A program made the translations under genes and the position numbers. The notes beneath the pieces were generated by a model, which did no database searches, had not been told where the DNA came from, and saw only the letters and a list, made by a program, of their open reading frames with translations. This document shows, piece by piece, positions 35,368 to 46,849 of a stretch of DNA of 64,000 nt (positions are counted from its first letter, which is position 1; each line of letters starts with the position of its first letter). Origin of the DNA: Aspidiotus rigidus (taxonomy: Eukaryota; Arthropoda; Insecta; Hemiptera; Diaspididae); assembly GCA_035079385.1 (NCBI GenBank), contig JAVHKY010000013.1, positions 9,980,001 to 10,044,000 on the forward strand, given 5' to 3'.

Positions 35368-35811
35368 CAATGCTTCTCAACCTTTCACAGGTCGCGGACC
35401 ACTGAGGAATAATTCCTAATTTTTGCGGGCCCCCAAATTTCTGAAAAATTTTTAATCGCAACTATTTTTTTACAAATCGTACAGTGCACGAAAGAAAATT
35501 CGATTCGTCCGATATGAAGTTAAAATCAAGCGAAATTTAAAACGCAATATAAATACATGATAGGTATCTCAAAAAAAGTTAGTGTGAGATTTGCTGTTGG
35601 CCAGATGATAACAGCTTTTCCCACTGCGGCTCCAGGATAGAAAGTGCAACGCGCATATCCACGTTGGCATTGAGGCAGTTGCGTTATTTTGATTTGGTGG
35701 ATGTCAACGCAGAAAATCCCAGTTCGCAGAAATATGTTGTCGGGAACGGGAGGAAAATACGAAGTGCCATTCTTCCGAGACTTTTCGCGGACCCCCGGTT
35801 GAGAAGCACTG
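35368..35811 (-). mobile_element. Non-autonomous hAT element with transposase C-terminus relic
   Basis: The ends are inverted: CAATGCTTCTCAACC on the left, and the right end read in reverse is CAGTGCTTCTCAACC, followed by GGTCCGCGG-like strings on both sides. It is flanked by 8-bp direct repeats with one difference: ATCTACAG at 35360-35367 and GTCTACAG at 35812-35819. On the minus strand, inside it, FPTTYFCELGFSALTSTKSK, a TAA stop and RNCLNANVDMRVALSI correspond to the C-terminal dimerisation region of hAT transposases (the ZBED5-like branch). Only about 444 bp remain, so it depended on a full copy elsewhere. The single-base mismatch in the duplication indicates modest age. Confidence 0.85.
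35590..35790 (-). pseudogene. hAT transposase C-terminal fragment
   Basis: About 65 codons are readable, with one internal TAA where related proteins usually have Gln (KSK-stop-RNCLN). It ends with WEKLLSSGQQQISH and a natural stop. The catalytic DDE residues and BED finger are absent. The fragment is the end of the ORF retained next to the left-hand element terminus, as expected for an internally deleted element. Confidence 0.75.
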
Positions 35812-36199
35812 GTCTACAGACAGGAGAGGATGTATAGGCTTTTGTACTCTGTTGCCGTAGGGTATCCTTACACGGCTCGGACTTCTTCTTCATCTTGTGG
35901 AGCGAGATTGTTCCTTACATAAGGGCACAACTTTCCTCCTATCAATACTAAACCTGGGGATGCGGCCCAGATTTGCGTATCCTTCTTTATGATATCATTG
36001 AAGTGTCAAGTAAAAAATAAAGTTATGGAGTGTCCTCTGCTTCGCTGCAAACACAAGAGGATGGCCTGGCTTTCGTTCTTTGTTGCCATAGAGTATCCCT
36101 ACACAGCTCGAACTTCCTCTTCGTCTTGTAAAGCTAGAAGTTTTCTTACGTAAGGGCAGTAATTTGGAAGACAGGGCTCTCCTCCATTCTTGATCTCGT

Positions 36200-37830
36200 G
36201 CAGACCACTGTTTGGATCAGGTCTAGTTATTTTTGAACAATGCATCAAATAGAGAATCACTTTCAATCCGGAGAAGAGCCTATAATTAAAAACCAAAAAC
36301 TTTGAACCGCGATCCAAAACTGAAACAGATACGAGACTGCGGTTTGGAGTCTGATGAATATCCTGCAAAGTTGACTCACCTCTTCTCACCTTGGTATAAA
36401 TTTTACAATCTATATCAGACCTGCCACTCGAGATGATCTATGAAAACAAATCCCTCGAGACATCAGATGAGTTTTCTCTATTCGAGCGTAGCAATGTTGT
36501 TTGGTTAGTACCTATTATTAATGTACGATTTGTTTTGTTCTTTCAACTGTACCGTCTTCATTATTATACGCTGTCGCGTCTGTGCGAATAAATAACTGCG
36601 CAAATTATAAACAACGACGGCTCATGTTAGAAGTACAGAAAGGTAAACCATGCAGATTCATGAAAATTAAGTCGATAAGATTAGAACGACATAATGATTG
36701 TTCCGGGGATTTGGACGAGTTTATCAGTCTTGAAGGAATTTTGCAACAGAAGTAGTTTGAATGACGTGGTCTGTACACTCCTTAGAAATCTCTATCTTGG
36801 TCGAATTGCGATTTTTCGCGATAATTTCACACGGCTTCTCGAGTAGCATTTCTATCGATTTGTTTTCGTCAATATTAATGCGTAGCTCCACAGTCTTCCA
36901 AGTTATCAATTTGAATTGCATTATTCTGAAATTTTAGTGTACTGAAATATTTGACACAGGTGACCTTCTGAGAACGAGAAGCGCACATTTTTTGAATGAT
37001 CTTCTCAATGAGTTCGTATTCTTCCTTTGATCCTGACCACAGCCTTGTCCTGATGCTCTTTCGTTTCCTACTTGATGCAGATTAAGTAAGAACAAAAGGC
37101 TGTCAATAAAATTCCAGATTGAAGACGCATGAAAACGAGGAAAGGTAACGACTGAGGCTCCCTTAAATGTTTTCTGATTGTCGTCATACTCAGAGAAGGA
37201 GAGCGGAAGACTTGCGTGATTTTGATGTCGTTGTAATGATTTCGAAAGATTTTTACCAACTGTAATGGCTGTAACCTGCTGCAAAAAAGATATCGACAGA
37301 TGACGTCACTTTCAAGTTTCAGTTACTGACGATTAGATCGAATCTTTTGTGCCCAGTCGAGAATACCATAGTTGCTCCTCACGCTATTTTCAGTTTCAAA
37401 AAATTATGAAAAAACTTTGCCTATTTTAGAACATAAGGAGCGGGTCTAGAAAAGAGTTCTGGAAGAAGATTTGAAAGAAATTCTTTGAAATCGCGTATCA
37501 ATTTTTTTATTTTGAACTTGGGAGAGGTACTCGAATTTTTTAATGAAGAGATTTTAATGTAACTTTTTCCTTCTTTTGTTCATTGTTATCTTTGAACTTC
37601 TGTTCCTTGAGGTAGGAAAGGAGGAGGCATATAGCCAAGTTCTCTTTTGTGGATTTGTCGTGTATAAAGAACAGTAAAATCTCAATACCGTTGAGGTTGT
37701 TTTACTCATTTCTGTCATAGAAGTTCTTTATTTAATGGCGTATCCAAAGAGAAGGTCAGTTCCCCTTTGAAATATCTTGGGTCTCTTCGTTCTCCTTCGA
37801 AAATTTTCTAGTTGCGCGTCGTTGATACAA
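36200..37830. other. Intronic DNA with unassigned minus-strand open frames
   Basis: Minus-strand frames at 36934-37284 (117 codons) and 36724-36921 (66 codons) lie end to end, and the second reads like a plausible peptide (SKECTDHVIQTTSVAKFLQD). No family is recognised and frames on the same strand overlap each other. It may be a decayed element. A TGACGTCA palindrome lies at 37301-37308. Confidence 0.3.
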
Positions 37831-37832
37831 CT

Positions 37833-38025
37833 AGGTCGCGTCCAAGGTGTTCGAAAAGAGGTGTGCTCAGTTCGGTTGTAAACAAAACGCAACCCGCATG
37901 CACATTCAAAAATGTGTGGGACGCGGAACGGGGTGACGTCACCCGATTCCGTTTTTAGCTGATGTAGCGCCTTGTTGTTTCATTGAGCTGGGCACACCTC
38001 TCTTCAAACACATTGGGTCGCGCCT
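37833..38025. mobile_element. GC-richer MITE with about 35-bp inverted ends
   Basis: The left end AGGTCGCGTCCAAGGTGTTC and the right end in reverse, AGGCGCGACCCAATGTGTTT, align and continue through GAAAAGAGGTGTGCTCAG versus GAAGAGAGGTGTGCCCAG. The centre contains GGGTGACGTCACCC, a 14-bp perfect palindrome. At about 193 bp it has no coding capacity. The target duplication is not clear. Confidence 0.7.
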
Positions 38026-38029
38026 TAAG

Positions 38030-41000
38030 TACTATTAAATATTTCGATTCAGTGGCATTTCCCCGTTGCATTTTTTCTTCTCGTGTTTCACTGTCTCACA
38101 CCCGTCCACTTCCTCGTTTGGATACGCCACTCACCAAAGAAAGATTCATAATCAGGTCTGTTCCCTTGCCTCCTTGATGAACACGTGAAGCAATTTCCGA
38201 TCAGGTGAAATGGTTTCTGAATTCGGAGTACCTTTAATTTTTCTTGTTGCCTTGAAGGATGGTTCTCAGACATGGTAGTAGCCGTCACAGAATCGTAGTT
38301 TGCTCACTTATGTCATAGATGCCCCTTCAAATATATTCAATGTACTCCTAATCAGTACGGTAACATGATATAAGCGAGTAAAAATTAAAACAATTTAAAA
38401 TTTCATATTGTACTGGAAAGTTGTTTCATTCTCCGTCCCTGAGGTACTTGTGAAAAAATTCTTGTGCAACTTTTCCCACATCATCTTTTCAAAGATGAAC
38501 TAATAACAATGATCTACACGCCTCTCCGTTTTTATCGTTAGAAGGCTAAATAATGAGAATGATTTGCAACTGAAAGTAATTTTGGAAATTGCTCTCGAAA
38601 AAGTTGACAGCAGACAGTCACGGTGATGATAATTTTTATATTAAAATGAGTTCGAAAGGAAAAATTTGATGCGAGTCCACTCAAACCTTCAAAAAATAGT
38701 GTACGATTCTATAAATTTAAAAATATTGTCAGTCATGAAAATTTGTGCCAAATGATTCTCGAGTTTATTGACATTTTTCTTTGGAGCGATTTGCGGTACG
38801 AATAAAAAAATCTTCCATTAATTCTCTTTGTGTCTGAAAAATAATAGTTACGAGAAGCAATTTGCCCGAGAAACGTAGTTTTATTGTTCAGAAAAATGGT
38901 GGATAAATTACGAAAATCCTCGCTCTCCTTATCACGGATAATTTCGACTGTATGAGTATGTATGTTTAAAAACTCGAGTTTTCAACCACATGATGTATGA
39001 ATGAGACTGGATTTAAATTTTACAAATTGCGAGCGCTCGTATAAATATTTAATCTGAATTTGATGCAACTCCAACAGCATTCTAGATAGCTGCAATACGA
39101 CTGCCATCTCGCAATCGTAAATATTATCGCCGGACCACGTCAGCAGTTTTTCTTACTCTTCCCGAGTCGTTCAGCATTTTTCCATAAAATCTTTTGTAAT
39201 TTTTTAAATAAAAAATTCCGACGTTCGAATCGTAAAACACGATCGTAAAATTTCGGTTGCCTCCATATGCGTATCAATTAAACCTATTGATAACCTTGAA
39301 ACTTGTCTGTTGTGGTGACGAATATTATTTTGTTGATGTGTGATGTATCTCGTATTTTTTAATCAACGGATTCATATTACGTAAACATGTGTCGTGAACA
39401 GAATTGTGAATACTTGAAAAAGATTTTCCGTTTCTGACAGTTTGATTGAATTTCTGGCAAGGTTACTATTCTGATGAAAATTTCCGTCCCAGATCGCATT
39501 TTGGAGCCACATCGTGGATCTACATTGAGATAAGAGTTTGTAATTTTGGAAGCGAGCAGCGGTCGAAAAAATCTTATCATTTAGAGAGATCTACACTGAA
39601 ATCACTGTCTCTACTAGAAATTACTTACGTGATCGTTCTTAGAAAGTCTGTAAGAGAGAAGTTTGACCCACTCACTCGGTACATTATAGCCAGAGTGTGC
39701 TCTGTGTTATTTGTATCCTATTAAGGTTCGAGAGATTCTTTTCCTCATCGCTCGGTATGTAGCAGATGGCGGGTTCTACAAATGTTCATGTTAGCTTCTA
39801 AATGTCATTGAAAAAGCTCTCTAATTTATATTTTTCTCGCAGAAAGGCGCTCTGTTTGTCAAATTTTGAATCCTTATTGAGTTGGAGTCGTGCAGAAATT
39901 TTCATGTAAATTGAAGTGATTTAAGCTACTATTTTTCAGGCAGCAGGCCCGTAGCCAATGTCAATTCGTAGTGGAGGGTTCCATGAAAGTTAAGGGCGGA
40001 CCGAACTCTCCAAACTTGTTCAGCATAGAAGTTATGTCTTTTTACTAGGGTAGCTTGTGACATCAGTAGAGAGATCTCAGCTTCTCTTCATCCCTTGCGG
40101 CTTGGCTTCATGAAGTTCGACTCTTTCGTTATTGTCAAGGTCGAAAATCGTGTTCATGCTCTCTTCCCTGACGAAACCAAAATGTTGAATATGTGTCGGT
40201 TGACTAATTTCTGACTTGAGAGAAATATTTGCTTTCATTCTTAATGTGGTTTGGAACGTGAAGTCGTGAATCAATCTCGTATTGGCCGAAGAATTGTGCC
40301 ATTTTGAGAACTTCTCATTCGTATCGTGAACTTTCTGTCGAATTTCTTTCTTGAAAGTTGAACATACCCCTCTCGTTCAATCATCTTTCATTAACACACT
40401 TGAAGACGGAACGATTTTTGTGTGATAGGTCTTGAGCTCAAACGTACTGGGAAAAAATCTGAAAATTCGCGTCTTTTCTGTCCCTCAACTGGCGTTCGCT
40501 GTGGACTGCCCACGCCCTCAAAATTAAAGGTCTTTCATGTCAGAAGAAATCATTTGGATGAAATCATTCAATGCGAGGTCTCTTCAGGTCGTTCATTCGA
40601 ATAATCTCGCTGTGAAGTAAACCTTGAATAGAAACAAACATGATTTTGGAGGACTATATGGAATTTGAGTGAAACAAGGGCCTGCATACATGGTTATCAA
40701 ATTCTGGGCGCTCGTGAAAGATATATTTTTGCTTTTCATCATTAACGTGGTCTCTGTGTGTTGAAGCTCTTCAGAGCAAACGCCCAAAGCCTCCTATAAT
40801 TACAAGCCATGAACGTAAAATTGGCAACTGCACAACCATGGGCCGACTTTGACATAGCTCGATCTTATGGGGGAAAACCCTTTGAGGGTCTGTTTCTTGA
40901 GAAAATATGAAGTTTTTGAAGAAATTGAAGAGAACAAAAGTTGGAGCTTGGGAAATTTCCTTGATTTTTTCATGAGAGAGGTGTTTTACGTGTAAATCCG

Positions 41001-42160
41001 TGGGCCGAATGCGGTGTTGCCTTTCTACGTTCATGGCATACGCCTCATAAATTTTATTTCAAATTTTGATGTTCGTCTGTCTCGTGCTGGGAAAGAACGT
41101 TCATCCGAACTTCTCGAATAATATTGAAAAAGTAGGATAGAATACTTTGTAAAACACGAATTCTTGTAGCTTGAAATGAATTCGCATTCGTGTAAAAATG
41201 ACGTTTAAAAACAGAACCGTATAGCTACAGATCTCGAGCCCGGCGTACCTTCCAAAATCGAATTGATTCTTCTATATACGTTTGCGAAGAAGATCACGAT
41301 TCTCGTATTCGACCGCGTATTTCTTTTCACGTTTCTGATAGTCAGTTCACGATTTCTCGGTCGTGAGGAACGAGGCATCATTTGTGCTCGTTTCGGTGTG
41401 GCGTGACTTACCCTTTATCGTAGTTTTTTTTTTTTTTTTTTTTTTTTCTACTAGATAATATTTGCTTTCGCGTTGATACATTCTTCAGTTCTTCGTTCTT
41501 TGCGACGTAGTTATTCTGTCTAAATACCAAAAAATGGTGACTTTGCCAGTTATAGGATTAGATTGCAAGGTTTCATAGAAATGTACCAATTTGGCTCAAG
41601 AGTGTACAGGGGCTGTCTTACGAAATCTGCGTATCGAGGTTAGTTTCAATTGATTTCACTTGGAATGTTTCAGACCTCAATTGCAGTCTCATTCAATGTT
41701 ACTGCTTGATAAGGTGTGTAGAACTATAATTGAAAATTTGTTTTTCGTGAGTTTCAATCTCAGAGCAGCCCCACACTTTGACTATAGATATGCTTCCTAT
41801 GGACTGCGTGAAGCCCGTGAAAAAGTGGTAGTGAGATCTCGCCCGTTTAAAAACACGTCGCCCGGCCAACGTGACTGAGAGCTGCCATTTGATTAACGTT
41901 GCGGCCAAAGTGACTGAAAGAGATCTTGCTACCACTTTTCAACGAGCGTTAACACGCATTAGCGCAGTCCATACAAAGTACTATATAGTCAAAGGCCCCA
42001 CATCAGTTAGGATACTTTGGCGCCCTTCTGGGAGGAAAATAGGTTTCACATATCTCGATACAGTCCCAGTATTTGGGGTCAGTTGTATGGTAGATGATAG
42101 GAAGGTTTCACCTTGGAACACGACAGGGCGGTCCTTGGAGAAATAAATCGAAACTCTTCA
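38030..42160. other. Intronic DNA, nothing firmly recognised
   Basis: Partly CpG-retaining (about 38990-41560). A run of 24 T bases lies at 41424-41447. Several weakly similar strings recur at 40080-40340 and 40700-40800 but could not be made into a clear repeat. Confidence 0.3.
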
Positions 42161-42475
42161 ACGTACTTTGTTTCTTAGATCTCTTCTCTTGTTGATCATT
42201 TTTATGCATTCGGAATCGAGCTAAATACAGCAAGTGGCATGTTCCTTTCCTATGCTGTAACATTGAAGACAGTCGGTCATCACAGTGTTGGCAAGGTTCC
42301 AGCCCAGAACATGAAACGGTGATCCTTGGAAAAATATATGGTTTCTTAGATTTCTTCTTTTTATGCACCTAGGGTCGAGCTAGATACGGCCAATGGCATA
42401 TTTCTTTCCTATGCTGTAACATTGAAGAGAGACAAGCGGTCATCACAGTCTTGGCCACTTGTAAAGGGCTCCTTG
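42160..42475. repeat. Direct duplication of about 165 bp
   Basis: The two units start near 42166 and 42340. Shared strings include GTTTCTTAGATCTCTTCT versus GTTTCTTAGATTTCTTCT, TTTTTATGCA, GGGTCGAGCTAGATAC versus GGAATCGAGCTAAATAC, CTTTCCTATGCTGTAACATT, and CGGTCATCACAGT. A third start of the unit is visible at about 42125 (GGTCCTTGGAGAAAT) and again at 42310 (GATCCTTGGAAAAAT). Confidence 0.75.
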
Positions 42476-42479
42476 AAAC

Positions 42480-44230
42480 CGGGTTAGGGAAAGGTTACCT
42501 GTTACCGAGAGGCCTTTGCTCTGGACGACACGGTTGGAACAAATGAGGAAACTTGGAGCTGAGAAGGGAACTGAAATTCGATCTGAGAATGAGAAGAGCG
42601 ATTTGCCCGTTTCTGGTCGTTTGACAAGTAAGCAAAAGGAGAGATCATGGAGCATATTCTGGTTTTTCAAAATAAAAACTTCGGTGTTCTAGGTAGGCAT
42701 TGAAAGATTTGTATTGAACGATGAACACAGAAATGTTTCTCTGTTGATGAGTTCGTCTTGGTGACTGAGGATTCCAGGGCTTTTGATCGCTGAATGCGGA
42801 ACAAATTGTCCTTCCTTTATTGTTCCAATAATTTCTTGCTCCTGAGTCCAGACACCTACTCGTACTTGAAAGAAAATTGTCGTTTGCATTCTTATGGTTT
42901 CGTATTCTGATCTGAGTTTTATCGTTGAAGAAGCGAGGTGTATTGGAAATTTCTGACTGCCCTCAGTTTGGAATTATTCGAGTTGGATAGTTTCTATATA
43001 TTCACATTGGCAGATATCATTTCTTCCTTGTCGGTCGTCGAGACCTGGTTTTCCGGTGCATTTTTTCAAAAAAACCGCTATACCTCTCGAAGTATTGGAA
43101 CGCGTTAATATGTAATTATACACTTCTCCGCAAATAACGCAGACTATCCGAACGATTAACGAGCGGAAGCTCGAACGACCAGGTTCTTGATTTAAATGTT
43201 ACGCTTTATGAATGTTATAGTCTATATTACATTTTGCCGTCTCGATTTGAAATATATCGCTAACTGTAATTTTGGTCTCGAGGTCTGGACAGGTTTTACG
43301 CCTACATTCGAAATCGCTACCATCCATTTAGCGCACGTCCGGAAGTTTTGTTCGATAGGTCGATTGTCCGGGCATTGATAGGGAGTCTGGGACACTTCCT
43401 GTAACTCTTGTTGTTTTCATTGTAGACCGATACTGTACCATACGAGCCGCTGTACGCTCAATGCCTTCAGATTGAAGAATAAGAAATTTTTTCCATCTGA
43501 ACGTAAAAATTGCGGACGTAAGACTCGATATTGTGCACTGAGGAGACTTTTATCTGGAAGATATACGAGAGCAGTATCAGGATTTATAAAACTCGAATTT
43601 TTTGTGAGAGGGATTGAATATTTATGAAACAAATGTTAATCGATTCGTAATAGTTCGTGTAGTAATGAATTAATTTGTAAAAGAAGTAGGAATATTTGAT
43701 ACCGGAATGTACATCAACAGAAATGTGACCTTCTAAACGAAGGTGCACTTGTGCGTAAAGAACAAATGTTTTCTTAATGAGTAATAATTGTTTTTGACTT
43801 ACACGAAAGGTGCATTTCGATTTTTCTCCCTCGTTTCTTTTTGCCTGTAATTCTTTTCCGTCTGGCTGGTCACAAATAAGTAATTGGGAGTGCAGGTGGC
43901 AAACGTATCCAGAAAGAACTGTGGGAAAAGGTTATAATGATGATTATATCTGCAGTAAAGGCTTTGTACCGAAGAGTGCGGATAAAAATTCAGGAATTTG
44001 AAGTATAGACTTTGGGATAGTGAAATGTTTGCCGCCTAGACGCACCTACTAATATGCCGGTCTTTTCTTGCAACTTCTTTTCACCGCTGACTTTCTCTCT
44101 TTTTTTCTCTCTGTGTATATGTAAATCCAGAGTTGTGTCATCAGTTATCATGAATGAGTACTCAGAGCTTTTCGAAACTTGCACCTCCCAGATTGAAACT
44201 TGATGTAAACAAACAATTGAAAAACCCATT
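42480..44230. other. Intronic DNA, partly CpG-retaining
   Basis: No gene or repeat recognised. 42900-43780 keeps CpG and is repeat-free. Confidence 0.3.
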
Positions 44231-45290
44231 AGTAGGCAGTACAAATGTACGTTGTCGTTATTATTGAAAGTATACCCTCTGATAACTTCTCCAGTAGCCA
44301 TTGGAACTTTCTCAAATTCTCGTTGTATCAAGTTGGGATGTTGCATGTTGCCAAGTTGCTTCATTTATAGTCGAGTACGAAGTCACTTAGAGCAGAATTA
44401 CCCATTGTTTTTTGCTCACCAACAAACTTTCTGATTTCCCTGAGAAAACGGGCTGGGCAAAGATCACTAGGCGAATAGTTGTAAAATGAAGAGAATGGAA
44501 TGTACATTTGGGTATTGGCTAATAGAAATTTCTCTTGATGATTGCTCTGTGACGTGTCTCACAAAGTATGAAATCCTGTTCTCGTCCCCCTTCCTGTACA
44601 GACTGTACAAGATTTTAGGGATAATGGGATTTCAAATTTGTGGATTCTTCGTCTGCGTCTCACATTTCTCTAAAAACTTCCCATTGAATGAATACACTTT
44701 TGCCTGTTCACAACATCCAACGCGAGGGCAGAAGTTGATTTTACTCTCTTTCGACTGAATGAAGTTGAGGAACAAATCTTGAACTCGGGATTTGTTTTAC
44801 TTTCAGAATTCATGCACCTCTCTTCTTTAAAAATTGACGAGATTTTACAGTCTAAAAGTATGAAGAAATGATTCCCCATTTTGTATTCCAGTTAAGAAAT
44901 ATCAATGGTGACTGTGTCTTGTGTTCATAACTGAGTAGAGTTATGGCGCACGCCCTATTAGAAATACATCGAGCGAGCGCCTTTTGCTAGAGACGTCCTC
45001 ACGTACAGAAGCTTGACTTAGTACTGCTTTCTCTTGTAGTTGCTGCAGCATATTATTGCATGTAGTCTCTCTCAGCAGTATAGTATCAGATGAGAAACTT
45101 GTATTCCATATTGAAGGTATTACCTTCTGATAACTTCTGCAGCAGCTATTGGACTTTCCCAAGCTCTCTTGTTGATCATGTTGCCGAAATGCGTCGTTTG
45201 TAGCCGAGCGTAAAGTTACTTCAAGTAAAACTAGGCATTGTTTTTCTCTCAAACAAACTTTTTAGCCCGAAATTGATCGTGGTCCGTGAG
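44230..45290. repeat. Direct duplication, copies about 850 bp apart
   Basis: 44265-44460 and 45110-45275 share an ordered set of strings: CTGATAACTTCT, AGTAGCCATTGGA versus AGCAGCTATTGGA, TCTCGTTGTATCA versus CTCTTGTTGATCA, CATGTTGCC, GTCGAGTACGAAGT versus GCCGAGCGTAAAGT and CCATTGTTTTT versus GCATTGTTTTT. Roughly 70-75 percent similar by eye. No coding sign. Confidence 0.6.
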
Positions 45291-45419
45291 AAATTTCTCA
45301 TGGTCTTCACATGAAATGATGGCCCTATGTGTTATTCTTGATACCGTGGGAATTGGTCTGGTACGTTGGTAACGAGGATGGGTAGTCCCTTCCTGACGTC
45401 ATTCTCAAATCAGTAGATC

Positions 45420-46330
45420 CAAATTGAATACTTTAATCGATAATTTTTTTATCGTCGTCGTCTACAGCTGCACGATTCCTCGTCAGTGCCGCGAATTTCT
45501 CAAATGTTTACAGGGTTGTGCCATCGTTAGATAATCGTGGTGTTTTTTACGCCGCGAGAAATTCTAATTCATTTCTAAAATCGAGACTTGGATTCGTTTC
45601 AATTAATTGTACGCGGTCATCGATGAATTGGGAAGTTTAAGTTATGCTCGACCTATGCGTAATTTTCTTTCCTATCACGTTTCGTCAAATCGATTATTTG
45701 AACGCGAGAAAACGACTACCTATATATATCTATATGTAAGGAATTTTAATCACGGAAAATTTTCATTTTATTTGGTCGAAAATCGTGAGCTCGTATTTCT
45801 ATGGGCGCCTTTAATGTTTCGTGTTTCACATTTTCAATCTGTATCCACGCACACCTTGATAATTACGTCAGCACTGTCGAAAATGAGAAGAAAAAAGGAA
45901 AAAGCTAAAGAAATTATATAATGTCTCAAGCATTAGCCACTATCTGCTGAGGACTTTTGTTGTAATCGGTAGATTTTTTTAAGTGTAAAAATCATTAAAA
46001 AGTTTTCTTTTACCATAAAACGTAATCAAGTCCTAAATCCTCTCTTTCTCTTATGAAAATAAAGCTGTAATGACCGTCGCGTCGCAAATTGATATTTTCT
46101 AAAGCTCTAGTTTTTGATTTTTTACTGAACTCTTTTCATCATCTTATCCAGCGAGTATGTATCTCGCGCTTTCATATAAATGAATCGTTTTTTCAAAGTT
46201 GTCTTATTTTAGTCGATTTTAATGAACCGATTTGCGGTTTGGCGTTTCCTGTCTGGTATTTATTTTGGTAAAACATATTTGTGCTCAACTTCCTTCGCAT
46301 TTTCCTCGCGGTTGCCTAAAGTTGTTCTGT
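45420..46330. other. CpG-retaining non-coding block
   Basis: Repeat-free, with frequent CG. The open frame of 105 codons at 45607-45921 on the + strand has no recognisable domain. Confidence 0.3.
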
Positions 46331-46495
46331 AAAATCAAGCAAATAAGTTGATACCGACAGTATCATCGTTTAGAAACGAAGAACGGATTTCTTAGGTCAA
46401 TAGCTGATGGAAGGTTCCATCGAATTTGTAGGGACAAAGGAGACATCTCATCGGTGTGGAAGAATTATAACCCCTTGTGGTATCTTGAACAGACT

Positions 46496-46846
46496 ACGCG
46501 GCATGACATTTTGTTGGTCATGCTCTGGCATACTATTCTGGAAATATTTTGAACGCTGAAAACGACGCTGAATCCCATTTTTCGATCCCTCTTCCCAATC
46601 TCTAGTAATGACCTCGTTTACTTACCGGGTAGCATAGCGGAACGCATCAACGATTGCACTATCAGACCATTACAATGTACGATAGGTTCCACAACGATCC
46701 GCGGCGAGTAAATTAGCTCGTAACGAAAGATTGGGAAGACGGATCAAAAAACTAAAAACAGCGTCGTTTTCAGTGTTCTTTACTTCTATAATAGTATACT
46801 TTTTTTTGAAATACGAGAGCATGACCAATAAATTGTCTTGCCGTAC
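46496..46846. mobile_element. Foldback element, arms about 115-130 bp
   Basis: The left arm (about 46496-46618) and the reverse complement of the right arm (about 46716-46846) share TTGGTCATGCTCT, ACTGAAAACGACGCTG (left GCTGAAAACGACGCTG), TTTTCGATCC versus TTTTTGATCC, and CTTCCCAATCT. A roughly 95-bp central part with CCGGGTAGC and GATCCGCGGCGAG is unique. No ORF. Confidence 0.72.
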
Positions 46847-46849
46847 AAT

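Larger units (their letters stand above)
35140..36200. repeat. Three degenerate tandem units interrupted by a hAT element
   Basis: Blocks at about 35150-35360, 35820-36015 and 36030-36190 share, in order, a CACAGCTCGGACTTCCTC or ACACGGCTCGGACTTC string, a CGTCTTGTAAAG or CATCTTGTGGAG box, TTACGTAAGGGCAGTAATTTG (one base changes between copies) and, in the first two, ATCATTGAAGT. The hAT-like element 35368-35811 sits exactly at the end of the first unit. Confidence 0.65.
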
